A stretch of DNA of 64,000 bases from Gonocerus acuteangulatus. Lineage: Eukaryota > Arthropoda > Insecta > Hemiptera > Coreidae. The notes beneath the pieces are model-generated. The model saw only the letters and a program-made list of their open reading frames with translations. It ran no database searches and had not been told where the DNA came from. The stretch lies in NCBI GenBank assembly GCA_946811695.1, contig OX328125.1, positions 99,726,643 to 99,790,642 of the forward strand, written 5' to 3'. The position numbers were made by a program, and so were the translations under genes. Positions 28,701 through 40,349 of this stretch are shown piece by piece; position 1 is the stretch's first letter; the number at the start of each line of letters is the position of its first letter.

Positions 28701-31700
28701 ATACATGTTGGTTACGTTCGGAGTAGAGGTGATAAAAAAAGAAGAGAGAAATCAGTGATTAAAATTTTGAAGTGGTGTTTTCTTTTCATGGAAGGTGAAA
28801 TATTAAAATTTTCTTTTCTAAAGGTAGGCGTACATGTTCAGCTCAAATCTCAAGGCAGAGACTGCACAGTTTGACATGAAGGTTTGGACTGAAAGGATCT
28901 AGCACAAACACAATAAGTTAATAAACCTCAAGGCAGGGACTACAAAGCCTAGTTACAGCAGACCCACTGTATATGAAGCATCCTCTTGTCCACACACGTC
29001 AGCCCTGGCCTGAACAGTCCCCGCCACATTGGACTATACAGTTAATCTATTGTTTTTTTTTCATTCTACTTCGATGGACTGTACAGTTTAACTCTCACCT
29101 CAAGGCTGTCTCATTCAACGTTATGAATATCACAAGATTTGGACAGAACCCTAAATTTTTCAAATTACACCAAATAAAGTGTTTAAGAAAACAGGTTTTT
29201 CCCATTCTTATTTTTACTATTCATTTTATAAATGATAATAATACATCAATATCAATTCATTTAATAGTTAGAAGTATTGTAATTTTCTCTTCTCTCAAAA
29301 TTATCAGTATTAGACAAAGTATGCTTCTTAAGACATGGCATTAGAAGAATAACATAAACAGACGTGCTACTGAAGACACTAATTTTTAAGATTGATTGAG
29401 AAGATATGGTCGACCGTTCAGAAGTAGGAAGCGTTGATCTTCGGGGTTTCGACCCGACAAGAAACCCCGACGATCAACGCTTCCTACTTCTGAACGGTCG
29501 ACCATATCTTCTCAATCATCAACATTCACTCATATATGTACTCATATTTTTGTTAATTTATCTATCCTTTTTTGTCATTGTTATACCATATATGTTTTTA
29601 CAGCCCTGAAGATGGCTTGTATAGCAAGCCGAAACGTCGGCAGTAATAAATATACATTTTAACCATAAAATGTGTTTTATTAAATAAGAACATTGACCGA
29701 AACCCCGACGATCAACGCTTCCTTATTTTTAAGAGGAATCTGAGATGGAAATATAATTTTGACCAACATAAAGAATGATCTATTATTAACAAATTATTTA
29801 TCTCAGTGTATATATCATCCACAATGCATAACATCCATAAATAAATAAATAGCTGACAAGTACATTGTTAACATAAAGCTTACATTTGTTGAGTAGAGAC
29901 ATTTTCATTCTCGCCACTATTTTGTGAGGCCATTTCCTCCTGCTTGCGTTGACTAGGAGTGGGTCTTTGTGGCGAAACATATCTGCAATTAAAAATAATG
30001 TTATATTAATTAATATTGAGAAAAACAATTGTGTTGTTTTTAAGCTTTGGATACATGGAAATTGCGCTTATTTGTTATTTAGTCCCTACATAGAAAGAAA
30101 TAAAATCCATCCTGGAAGGTAATACATTTGGAAACAACGTCTCGGAAAAATCAATGAATAAAAAGAACATATATAGTAATAACTAATAGTAATAATATTG
30201 ATATTGGAAACACAAATTTTCGACTTAGATTAAGTGCTTTATTGTTAAGGAAAACAAAAGGTTGCGTACCTGGGTTGCAATGCGAGAGTCCCTTGATTGC
30301 TGCGAGATCTATTTTTAGCTTCTTGTAGGCACTTGTTCTGCATCATTTGTCTGTAATACTGCATTTGTTCCTGTTGCTGCATTTGCCTTTGCACTGCTTC
30401 GCTCTTGCTTTGCACACCTTGGGGTTTTTCTGAGGTAACTCTTGGGGAGATTCTAGGTTGAAAAGATTTTTCTTGCATTGTTTCAACTCTTTGCGTATTA
30501 TTGTTGAGCCTTTAAAAGAAAAGAAAAATAAACCAAGATAAAAAAATAAAACAAAAATACCCCTGCTAATATTTAGAAATGATTGACAAGGAAATATCTT
30601 AAAGCAAACAGAGAGGAATTCAAAACCATTTTCCCGCAAAGAACTTATTAATCTCTTTTATAAGAAAAAAATATGGTGATCTTTGTACATAAGAAACAAA
30701 CTGAAAATACATAATAATTTGGGTAATGTGTCTCTTTTTGTGTTTCATACTTAAAATTAATTTCTACATTTATATAAGTTTATTTTTGGTGGTCAAACAA
30801 TAATTCCTTAAAATTACACTGAAATATTTTTATTTTTGATCTTTTACCTTGCTTCTAGGCACCATCAGGCCTCTTACAATGATGAGCATTTTTCATGATT
30901 TGTTATAACTTTTTATGCAAAACTCAGATTTAAATTTACCATAGTGAATCCTTATATGGGAATTATCATATTTTTTTTATAAAAAAATGTATCATTTATA
31001 CCTAGGAAGATTCATTTACATATGTTAATCATTTAAAAATGCACTTAAAGAAAAGCAATTGACCCATTTTATTTGGGAAAAAAAAACTTACTTAGATTAA
31101 AATAAGTTTCAATTTTTAGTTAAGATTGTCATTTCAAAAGTACTTCAAGCTGAGGACTCAAATGGAACCACTTCCATTCACTTACATCTTTAATCAGCAT
31201 TGAGTGGAAAAATCAGTAATTTTGATTTCATAGACTCCAAAATGATGGATTGTGTTGATGGAATTGTTTTCACTCGTTTTGAAATCAACCAAACTAAGAT
31301 ATATACATTTTAGTTATAATATAATAAGATCAAGCACTCTATGGCAGCAGCCTTGAATTTATCTTAATGTCTTAAAAACTGTTGAGAAATCTTGATTCAC
31401 TTACCAAGATTTCTCAACTGTGGCCAGATTCAAAAGACAAATAACCTCCCTATAAAAAGAGATTAGGTGTCAATTCCGATGGGACCATCTCAGTTGCAGA
31501 AAACAGCACTTGAAGTTTCGGAGGTAATAGTTCTGTTCAAAGGAAGGTGAAGTATTAAGCTTAAATCACAACAAAAATTATATGAAAATATGCTAAGAAG
31601 ACCAGCCTCCTCTTCAGGCAAAATGTCCCAACCAAAACTGCCGTCTAAGGAATACTCTATTAAAATTTAAGATTAACAATCCATACACTTTCCACTCTAC

Positions 31701-33397
31701 TCACTTTGTTTTAAGAGTATTTTAAATTTTATGCTATTTTCAAAGTATATATATCGATGGTCACAGGGAGTAAGTTGGTAAAATGGGCAAAATGAGTTAC
31801 GTGCACTATGATCATCTCCTAAGACTCATAGACAGTGTAAAGAAGTCACTAACTCAAAGCCTTCATTGTTTCTGACTTATCAAGATGTGAATTTCTTGGC
31901 ATCTCGTAAAATATTGTGTTTTCTCTGTAAAAGAGCTGCCCTGAAAAGTTGAGATTGTGAACTTGACAAGACTTTCTCTGCGACCACCGATATATATATA
32001 AGCAGGCAAAACAATGAGTATCAGAATATTTAGAAAAGAAGATATTAAATTGTTTTTAATGCATATGGAATAAAAAATAACCTAATGATGTGCTTTTGTA
32101 ATAAATGAAAAACAAAATCAATACATTTGTAGTTGCTTCATTTTTGTAAGTGAAATTCTAATTACCGATATATATAGTCCAAGTTAGGGTTTGATCCTTT
32201 CATGTGTTCAGGCTTCTCTTCGATTCCAGCATTTCTCAATTCAGCAACTGTTTCATTTATTTTCTTTGAGACTTGTCTATAAAAACATTATTCAGTCTTG
32301 AACTATACATAATTCACACAAGCAAAAACAATTTGTACATGATTTTACCAACTGAAATTATCATACTAAAATTTCAGTTTACAATTTTTTGGAAGAAAAA
32401 AAAAAGTCTGATTCGCAGGAACTGCGTCATCTTAGCGCGGTTCCGTTCTTATCTGTAGTGTTTATGAAGACATAGAATAGAAACAGTTATTACTTTGTTT
32501 AGATCAATAGCGAAACACCTATCCAAATGAAATCTCAAACTAACCAGTCTTGAAAGGTCTTTATTTACAATCTTACCTGTATGGGTCAGCTATCCCATAA
32601 GTCGGGCAGAAAGGCCTCCGCACAGAGGCATTTGGAAAGCCTTGGGATCTCTCTCTTTGAACGCTACATTTTTAACAATAAATTGATCTTCTTATTTTAC
32701 TTAATCTGTTTTATTGTCAAATACATTATACGACTATAAGCAATTTAAAAATAACAAGGAATAAAATAGACAAAAAGAACCATTCGAATAAACGAAATCA
32801 ATTACTTTAAAGTTTTAAGCACTTATTTCTCCGATTGACATCGCCTAATTAAAACATTCTTTAGAACCTTTTTTGTAGAGCATTTAGTAAGCTTTCGAAT
32901 GGTAACCTTCTGCTTCCCAAGATTGTCAACGGAAAGTATACAAAGTTACCAAAACTTTTCTTGTCTGTTAATAAAATATTTTATTCTAACCCTTCCTTAA
33001 CTCCAAACGTAACAAAAATTTCAACATATTAGTTTTAATGAAAGTAGAACATGCAGAAAATGTTTCAACGGAATCCCATGATTCTAAGTACCCAAACCAA
33101 AAACGGTATTCAAAAACTATTTTTCCAATTTTCTCGAAAACGGTTAAAGCTATCGCCTTGAAAATGATTTCATTCGTTTCCCTAGCCCAAGAAGCATATA
33201 AAACGAGTACTTACAAGCTTGTGAACTCAAAAACGTAAGTGTTACGATTTTTTTTGCGCGAATTTCACCCCAAACGACATCTTCCAGTGGGCGGATTCTG
33301 CTGGTTAACGAACTTGACCTTCCAAATTGGAAGACGGATTTTTGTACCAAATTTCATCACAATCGGACCATTAGGGAAGCCAGAAATGAGCGAACAG

Positions 33398-33450
<53 letters not shown>

Positions 33451-36400
33451 AATTTGAACCACCGTTATTTTCGGTTTCTAGGGGTTCTGAAACGCGAAAT
33501 TTTCTAGTCGGCACTTCCGGATTGTTTCATTGTATCAACCTTATAAGCGGGGTTCCTCCCTATGGGGGAGGGAGGAACCGCGCTAAAAAAGGACTCAAAA
33601 TAGGTGTCTATTAGTCGAATAATAATCATTTGGCCGCATGAGGCAGAGTTTTCAAGGAAGTTGTCGAAAAAGTAATGTTAAACAAAAAAAAAAAAAAAAA
33701 GACTGTCAAACAGGAGCTACATGACTAAGAACATTTCTCAGAAACATGGTTAGTTCCTGAAGAATTTGCTTAAAATAACCTTCATCAGTACAAAATAAAC
33801 ATGAATACTTTATTTATTTAGGGCTTCAGCACTTGTCATTCAGCCCTACTCCACCTTGGAAATTTTTTATTAATTTATCGATTTTCATTTAATTTTGTTT
33901 CGGAATAAATTCCAACTTTTAATGTAATTTATTTTAAACAACACATGTTTCTGGTTGTCTGGGCAACACGTCTATCAAATTTGAAAACAAAGAAAAAAGT
34001 AAGTAAAATAAACGGTCGGTACAAACAAATTCATAATTTTGTTCTAGAGTAAAGCCCCACTCCTAAAGGACTGATTTAGTTTAATTTTAAATACAATTTA
34101 TAAATGGATGTTAAAATTGAATAAATAAATAAATACAATTAATAATAATTTCTATAACACATATTTATCTTTAGATAAACACAACAAATGCTGAGTTTTG
34201 TTGCAATATTACATAAATTATGGCCAGTATGTGCAAATTAGAAATATGGGTTGAGAATAAACCCCGCCCAGATGGACCGATTTTGGTGGTTAACTGATTT
34301 TGGATCGTTACATTGATGGTATCGGAATGCTATGTATATATACAAATCAGCTGTTTGTTTGTCAGTTTGTTACTTATACAAATCCACACTGTTTGACCGA
34401 TTTTGACCAAACTTGGCTTACAGGTGGTCTTGAACCAGGGAGTGCACTAGCCTAGGTCAAAATCGTCTATCAACTGTCTGCCTGTTTGTTCCTTATACAA
34501 ATCCACACCGTTTACCGATTTTGACCAAACTTGGCACATATGTAGATCTTCATCCGGGAAGTTTCTTAGGCTAGGACAAAATCTTCTATCAGCTGTCTGT
34601 CTGTCTGTTTGTTCCTTATACAAATCCACACGGTTTGACCGATTTTGACCAAACTTCGCACGCAGATAGGTCTTGATATAGGGAGTGTCATAGGCTAGGT
34701 GAAAATCGCCTCTCAGTTTGGAGGTCATGGGTTTAAAACTGTGAACCTGATTAGTTACAGATTTGTGTTATTAGATTTTAATATTAATTATTTGGTTTCT
34801 AATTTATTTTCACTTTTCTAGACGCAGAAAGTAGGTGTAGCATGGCAAGCCGGGTAACAGCTAGTGTATATATAATTTTCGGTATTTAGTAGGTAGGATC
34901 GATGAAGATTTGAAGAACATAATCAAAAATTCTTTGAAGAATGCAACCTCAAAAGCTCCATTCCTATGGAAAGTGCGAAGAGTGAAGATGAAATTTATTC
35001 CTTACAAATACTCTTACTTACTTGAAAATATCCTTCCTTTTTTGTTGGTTTACATTATCAGGCAAGACAGGACAAGAACTGCTGTCAGGGTTCCTTGGAG
35101 CAAAGCGTTGGGGTTGTTGGTACCTAGTCGAATAGTAACGAGGTTCGTAGGATTCATCAGGTTCTTGGTTGTAAGGACTAGCATGTGGGCCATAGTAAGC
35201 AGGGTTGAAAGGCTCTCCGAACGTAGCATCACCTCCGTTCACTATGTTCATTCTACCGCTGGTTCCTCTAGTGTAGGTATAGCCTTCGTTTTCTCCTTCG
35301 TCAGAAGAGTACTGGTCTTCGATGGTGCTGATGTAGTCTCCTTCTTGATTCAGTTCATCGAACAATTCCTTAGGGTCGTCGTAGTCACTTCTGGCATAAT
35401 CACCGATAGTGTAATATTCGTTGTCAGCATCTTGATAGAGTCCATAATAACTGAGGAAAAAAGAATCTTGTTAGCTGTTCTATGTATTGTAATCAAAATA
35501 AGAATTTCAATCTCCCAACAAATTGCTGAGCATTAAATTAAGAAGTTTTAAATACTTGCTTTAAAAAGTCACAGTTTAATTATTAATTATCGCATGGGAA
35601 TATCACTCAGTTAAGGTGTTAACTGGTTTGAAATGAAAAGTAATGTCCACTGTAGAAAATCAAATCCCAAGATTTCCTTTTTAAATGCCCAAATATTCAT
35701 TTCTTTTTTACCTTCTTGCTTAGAATGTAACTATTCATTATAGTAATTCCGAAGGTGAACTTGATAGATATATTATATGTTATATATATATATATATATA
35801 GGGTGTCCCCAAAATAAACGGCCAAACTTCGGGAATCGATGCAGGATGAAAAAGAAAGAAATTAAGTCCTTTGGCATATATCTTGTTTTTGCTTCGTTTC
35901 CAAGAAAAACACAAAAAACTAAAACACACTTGAGAATTGGCATTCTTTCATAATGCCTATATAAAAATCATTAAAAGTATATGCTTTAGCCCCTTGCAGC
36001 AATACAGGCATCACATCCTACATTGACAGACTAGATTGCATTGCTCTGCTGTAATCTCTTCCCAGGCCTATCTGATGTGACGCATAAGGTGCTTCCTTGA
36101 GCCAATGGCTCCCTGTAGACCAAATCTTTTATGTGTTCGAATAAATCAATGAGGTCTTTAGATTGAGCCGGGCAAGATACTAGCCCACCACATCCTTTCC
36201 TATGACATGGATTGTTAGTGGGTTGGAATAATTGGTATTATTTCAAATAAATTATGCTCAGGTCTACTCTGATGTGGAGGGAATATTTTTTCTCCAAATC
36301 TCAGTGGTAACATAAATACCACTTGGACATTCGAGTGATGACTAGGTCACTTGTGTTAACATAGAGCCAGTTTTTGAGGACCTAGTCATCTGTTAACCCT

Positions 36401-38964
36401 TTAACGCACAGTAGGACATATATGTCCCACTTAGATCCTCCGCCTGTGCAAGGTTGTGAATGTCTCAGAAATAGTAGTAGGATATATCAGAGGGACATAA
36501 ATGTCCCGCCCTTTTTTTCGTGGAACCAAATTTGTTTCAATACAATAAGTACTGATTGGCAGGTGTTTTGTAATGTCCTAGAGTAAAAAAAGCAAACAAG
36601 AAAGAACACTTTTATAAAAAAAAAAAAAGTTTTTGCGTTAAAGGGTTAAGCTAAGTAATAAATTTGAATAATGAAATATATTTGCTCTAATAAAGCTAAT
36701 TACCCTTCATCTTGAGTTTTTGTAAGCTCATTTTGTTCATATTCCGCTGTTTCATACAAAGGATTTGAAGGCTGAACTATGACTGCTCGTTCTTTTTGAA
36801 CCGAATGAATTTCCGAATGAGCTGCATTTGCTTTCCTGAAATAACATTAAATAAAATAGTTGAATAATTAAGGAAATAATCTTAAGACCAAGAAGTAGAC
36901 TTCATGAAACCACCTTGAATTAAGAAAATAATTATTTATAAAAACGTCAGAAATGATATACTTTGAGAATTGGCTGAATGACTGAGCTTACTATAATATG
37001 TTCTACATTTAGTTCTACGCTACATTTTTGTTCTTATTATTTATTTATTTTCTGTCATGTACTTAGAATTTCTAATACGTAATGTTTTGACTGGAATGTT
37101 CTGTAGAACATAGTTATGGGTTATGAAATGTCAAGATTTATTTTTATCTATTACAGGGTGTCTTTGGGTCATCGTATTAAATACAAATCTTAGTACAAAA
37201 ATTTTAAAGAGGTGACTGTTTCCAGAAATAGTCATTCAAAAAACGATCCAGCAATTATTCAAAGAAGGATAGTATGCCAGAGATGCCAAAAATATTTTTC
37301 GTCTGCATTTTCAATTAGAAATTGAAATTATTTTAAATAATTTGTAAGTTCCAACTTTAGAGAAGAAATTAGAATAGAATTGCAGCACATTAGAGCAATT
37401 AAAAATTTAGAATTACTGCAAAAAGAAACTGTTGATTAAAATCTTTTTAACAACTAGTAACTGACTACAGAATAGTCAGGGAAAAATATGCAAAATATTG
37501 GTCTAGTCCAGTAATACATTAGTATTTCTTTTTAAGTATTCTGGGCTAATTTATAACATACTGTAAGAAATGATGTCTGCAACAGGAGTAATTAGAAAAA
37601 TTCTGATTTGTGTAGACATATTTATTTAAACAGAGAGAACATATTCAAACAAGAAGGGCAGGGGTAGCAACATAACAGATAGAGCCTGCCATATAACCTT
37701 CCACATACAGGACAAACAGTGTTGCCAAAAACAAATAACAAACCAATATTATTATTAATTTAACTCAACTATTGCTAGCTTATATATCTATCATATTGTT
37801 ATATTGCACCGTTCTATGAAGGCCTCCAAGTTCAAGGCACCAAGTGTAATGGTTATTGCAACTGGTAAGGTTGTGTGTATGTACTCTTTGCCATTAATGC
37901 ATATGTTTTTGCTTATCCGAGTTAATTGTTTATATCCTCAACCTATAAATGAATTTAAGTTCCCAAAACTAAAAGTAGTTTTCTGAATATATAGTGTTCT
38001 CTAAAGGCAGAACGGAAGGAGAGTATATTATTGAACAGCGAAATAACACATTACTTGGTTTAATGAGTACATACCTACTGAGATAAAGAGGTTTATTCGT
38101 TTGAGTATGATCAAACTGCTGTTTTTCTGTTTGGTTGTAGTATGAAGGCTCGTTTATTCGTCTAAAATAAAAGAGAATCAATTATCTATTTTAGATTACG
38201 CCATTCACTAATCTAGCTAGGCCGAATACTCACCTTGTAACAGCTGGACTCGGGTGCCTTTCTATACTTCCTCTGGCAGGTGGCTCGGTATAGTTATGAC
38301 TGTTGTATTGATCATATTCATTTCTATAGTATGCTATTCCTTCTTCTTCCTTCATCTTCTGTTTACTGAAATAAGCAACCATTTTGTAAAGGATTCAGAC
38401 CCCTTGCTATTCGATTAACCTAATTCGTACATTAATTGGCCTTGAACACCTATTCGCAAACTGACATCATAACAATACATGCAAATAACAAAAATAGGCA
38501 CGACACCATGCAACCAGACACGGTGCAAATCCTCTCCATTCATAGTAATAGGGCTCTGGAAAAAACCCTATACCAACAAGATCTCATTTTATTGTCTTCT
38601 TTTACTATAATACTAATTTTACGGATAAATGCAATTTAAAAAAAAACAACAACAACCCGTAGATCATCGAAGTTGAGCAACGTCGGGCGTGACCAGTACC
38701 TGAATGGGTGACCGACCACGTTCTGTTGGCATTATAAAAGGGTGACAACCTGTAGATAGCCCGGCGCTAATGGACAAGTTGTAGATACGCCGTAAAAAAA
38801 AACAACCTTTTAAAAAGCGAATCGCCTTAAAAATGGAGAAAAACATTTGTGGTGTGGACCACCCTTATCACTTAGTGGTATGAAAAATAGTTTACATCCT
38901 ATTCTTAGAACTACCGATCATACACAAAAAAATTCATAAAAATCGATGAAATTGTGACGAATTC

Positions 38965-39041
<77 letters not shown>

Positions 39042-39384
39042 GTTATGGGGTCGATAAAGTAGTGCACCATTCTTTTACATGTACTACTTTATTTTCTATC
39101 TTTTGTCCCCCATATTCCGTGCTTAGTGTCATACCTCTACATTTTCTTGCTGATAAAATTTTAATAGGTTTTCTAATGTAGGAAAATGAATGAAGCCATT
39201 TTTAAGGTGATATCTGTAACTTGGTTGCCACATCCCTGCACATCTTGTCGTATCAGAAGAATTTCCCATCAGGAAAATTGTAGCACTGCCCATAAGTTGT
39301 TTACCTGTAGTTCTGAGGACGTTGTTTCTGGCTATATGTGGAATAATCAAAAGCAGTATTCCCTGTGCTTCTCTTTGCCTCCAT
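25113..39384 (-). CDS. Uncharacterised 571-residue disordered Q/Y-rich protein, twelve coding exons
   Basis: Coding exons in transcript order: 39305-39384, 38234-38365, 38075-38161, 36704-36835, 35022-35450, 32577-32663, 32166-32276, 30270-30509, 29884-29982, 26621-26731, 26424-26540, 25113-25203. All junctions are GT-AG, and every exon ends two bases into a codon with the next supplying one, giving 1716 nt. It starts MEAKRSTGNTAFDYSTYSQ; an upstream in-frame TGA supports this ATG. The sequence is polar and rich in Tyr, Gln, Asn and Glu, with no signal peptide or membrane helix. Exons 6-7 hold its most structured-looking part (RRPFCPTYGIADPYR, then a helix KKINETVAELRNAG). Exon 8 has a Q/M-rich helix (QRQMQQQEQMQYYRQMMQ), likely a coiled coil. 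The C-terminus ends in DCCRQVYDDYKKASPEELVYK-like sequence. I do not recognise the family; a cytoskeletal or centrosomal adaptor would fit but is a guess. The uniform phase and exon economy argue for a real gene. Confidence 0.85.
25661..25830. repeat. Poly(A) tract and dispersed repeat fragment
   Basis: 25671-25708 is a long A run. 25711-25830 resembles, in reverse orientation, 11290-11390 (shared ACTTTCGTGACAAG / CTTGTCACGAAGG and TTCTTCGCTT / AAGCGAAGAA), so this is a dispersed repeat found in two introns. Family unknown. Confidence 0.6.
25899..26068 (+). mobile_element. SINE family A, diverged
   Basis: Head GGCCCGGAAGCTGGGAGAG, B box GGGTTCGATTCCC and body CAGCCCTATTCTGGCTAGG; the tail has decayed. 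It is close to the last exons of the 571-residue protein gene. Confidence 0.75.
27733..28428 (+). pseudogene. Non-LTR retrotransposon ORF2 C-terminus and 3' end
   Basis: An open frame of 128 codons includes RLRIGHCLLSHEYLF and CSCDVGELLTVEHLLVSC, the C-terminal region after RNase H in Jockey/I-type LINEs, where RxRIGHTxLTH and CxCG...TVEHLLxxC are usual. The frame then runs into a T run and ends. 28380-28428 (AAAGGATAAAGGCAAAATGA followed by AAATAAATAAATA) looks like the LINE 3' tail. It is antisense to the host gene, truncated at 5', and lacks reverse transcriptase. Confidence 0.8.
29394..29517. repeat. 57-bp-arm hairpin of a Penelope-like element
   Basis: Arms 29394-29450 and 29461-29517 are reverse complements with a single mismatch and a 10-nt loop. 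The inner arm segment (AACCCCGACGATCAACGCTT) appears a third time at 29700-29719. Partial inverted copies beside a pseudo-LTR are typical of Penelope-like retroelement insertions. The hammerhead-like motif at 29604 supports that assignment. Confidence 0.7.
29604..29645 (+). ncRNA. Hammerhead-ribozyme-like motif
   Basis: CTGAAGA (fits the CUGANGA core), stem II GGCTTG-TATAG-CAAGCC with six pairs, then GAAAC and GTC. Penelope-like elements are known to carry minimal hammerheads in their terminal repeats. The stem I/III pairing is short and I cannot confirm catalysis; GCCGA/TCGGC could instead form a simple hairpin. Confidence 0.5.
33040..33400. mobile_element. Helitron-related repeat fragment ending at an (AT)n tract
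   Basis: CTGGTTAACGAACTTGACCT and GGATTTTTGTACCAAAT match, in reverse orientation, 63838-63890 in the second Helitron-like copy. ATGATTTCATTCGTTT also matches the far end of the window. The related block 43880-44000 shares AAGCACTTATTTCTCC with 32819. An (AT)n tract follows at 33402. Confidence 0.6.
33402..33447. repeat. (AT)n microsatellite
   Basis: Uninterrupted AT dinucleotides for about 46 bp at the end of a Helitron-related repeat. Confidence 0.95.
34330..34865 (+). mobile_element. Helitron-like non-autonomous element with three internal ~120-bp repeats
   Basis: Ends GCCGGGTAACAGCTAGT; CTAG followed by host T is the Helitron 3' rule. The internal unit (CTTATACAAATCCACAC, then GACCGATTTTGACCAAACTT and AGGCTAGG) begins near 34351, 34474 and 34593. 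The 5' border is uncertain, because no clear TC start next to a host A was found. No Rep/helicase frame. It sits in an intron of the 571-residue protein gene. Confidence 0.65.
35801..36210 (-). pseudogene. Tc1/mariner-type transposase C-terminus, decayed
   Basis: The plus strand begins GGGTGTCCCCAAAATAAACG, a terminal-repeat-like sequence after an (AT)n run. On the minus strand, stop-interrupted frames give HIKDLVYREP and then AWEEITAEQCNLV, matching the usual end of Tc1-type transposases (W..I..E.C..LV). In-frame stops and frame changes show it is dead. It lies in intron 4 of the 571-residue protein gene, same strand. Confidence 0.6.
36397..36644. mobile_element. TTAA-flanked MITE, piggyBac-like, 248 bp
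   Basis: TTAA at 36393-36396 and 36645-36648; perfect 12-bp inverted ends CCCTTTAACGCA and TGCGTTAAAGGG (an A run precedes the right one). Inside, GGGACATAAATGTCCC-like palindromes repeat twice (36413-36432, 36492-36508). Non-coding. Confidence 0.85.
38657..38802 (+). mobile_element. 5S rRNA-derived SINE, well preserved
   Basis: 38657-38731 matches the 3' half of 5S rRNA: GATCATCGAAGTTGAGCAAC, GTCGGGCGTGACCAGTACCT, GAATGGGTGACCGACCACG and TGTTGGC. It then switches to GGTGACAACCTGTAGATAGC and the GGCGCTAATGG...ACGCCGTAAAAAAA tail shared with tRNA-headed family B. It is 5'-truncated within the 5S part, so it is a SINE and not a 5S gene. Confidence 0.88.
38967..39038. repeat. (TA)n microsatellite
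   Basis: About 72 bp of uninterrupted TA, in the first intron of the 571-residue protein gene. Confidence 0.95.
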
Positions 39385-39868
39385 AATGGATATCGGTATT
39401 CATACGCCAAATTAGTTGACCAGCTAAAAATAAATACAGAAAATCTGAGATTAACATGCTTGTTAGCATAGATATTAAAAATACTATTACCCGGCCATTA
39501 GAACATTACCTTGTTTTTGATTTCTTGATTCTGTTTACTGGTAAAGTTATTGTAATATTATTGAGATAAGGAGTGAGCTATTACAAAATGTTAGTAGTTG
39601 GATCAAAAGACTCATTGTGTTGATTTGATCATCCGCTCTGAAATTGCAGCAGTTTTTTCAAGAAAATTACATAATTAACATGGTTTGATGGCGATGAAAT
39701 AAAATACTAGAAAAACATTCCTTTCTGCTTCAGGACAATGCTTTCAATTATTGACATGTAAGGACCGTAGTTTGTTTGTTGAAAATGTCAGGTGCCCAGT
39801 TACCTGTAATACAAATACCCATAATAATTTTCTGCTATTATTATCCATTGTGATGATTAATAATTAAA

Positions 39869-39998
39869 TACATTTATTTATTTAAATTTTAGCATGCATT
39901 ATCATTAAATCAACATTTTAGGATGGGTTATCTATAGATCATCGCACATTTCTAACCAGGATAGGGCTGATGTATTTTCTTTTTTCCAAAGAAAAAAA
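39869..39998 (-). mobile_element. SINE family A tail/body fragment
   Basis: Minus-strand tail and body (GGATAGGGCTGATG as its plus image), ending at the TCTTTTTTCCAAAGAAAA junction; the tRNA head is missing. A (GT)n(AC)n stretch follows at 40008-40039. Confidence 0.7.
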
Positions 39999-40349
39999 AA
40001 ATATTAATGTGTGTGTGTATATACACACACACACACACATAAATGCATTTTGTTTTTCTAAGAAATTAAGTAAAAACAGAAAAAAGTTCATTTTCCAAAC
40101 GACAGAGGCTCAAAAATCACTTGTATAAATTTATATTAATGAAGATTGATAATGTAATTGATATTAAAATCAATTAATTAAAAAGAAAATAAGTATTGCA
40201 TTGTTTGAGGATTGTATTAACTGTTTCCTATTAATTAATATACAATTAAATAACTTAGTATCATAGTGAAAATTATTAACCCTAGAGAAATCCAAAGCTA
40301 AGACTTTATCTATTGATAAACTAATTAGATACACAATTGGGGAGCAAGG

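Noticed and set aside
34910..35536. 208-codon plus-strand open frame
   Set aside because: It lies antisense to exon 5 (35022-35450) of the 571-residue protein, whose minus frame splices in phase on both sides. The plus frame has no motif.
38657..38731. A 5S rRNA gene
   Set aside because: Only the 3' half is present, with substitutions, and it continues into a SINE tail and poly(A).
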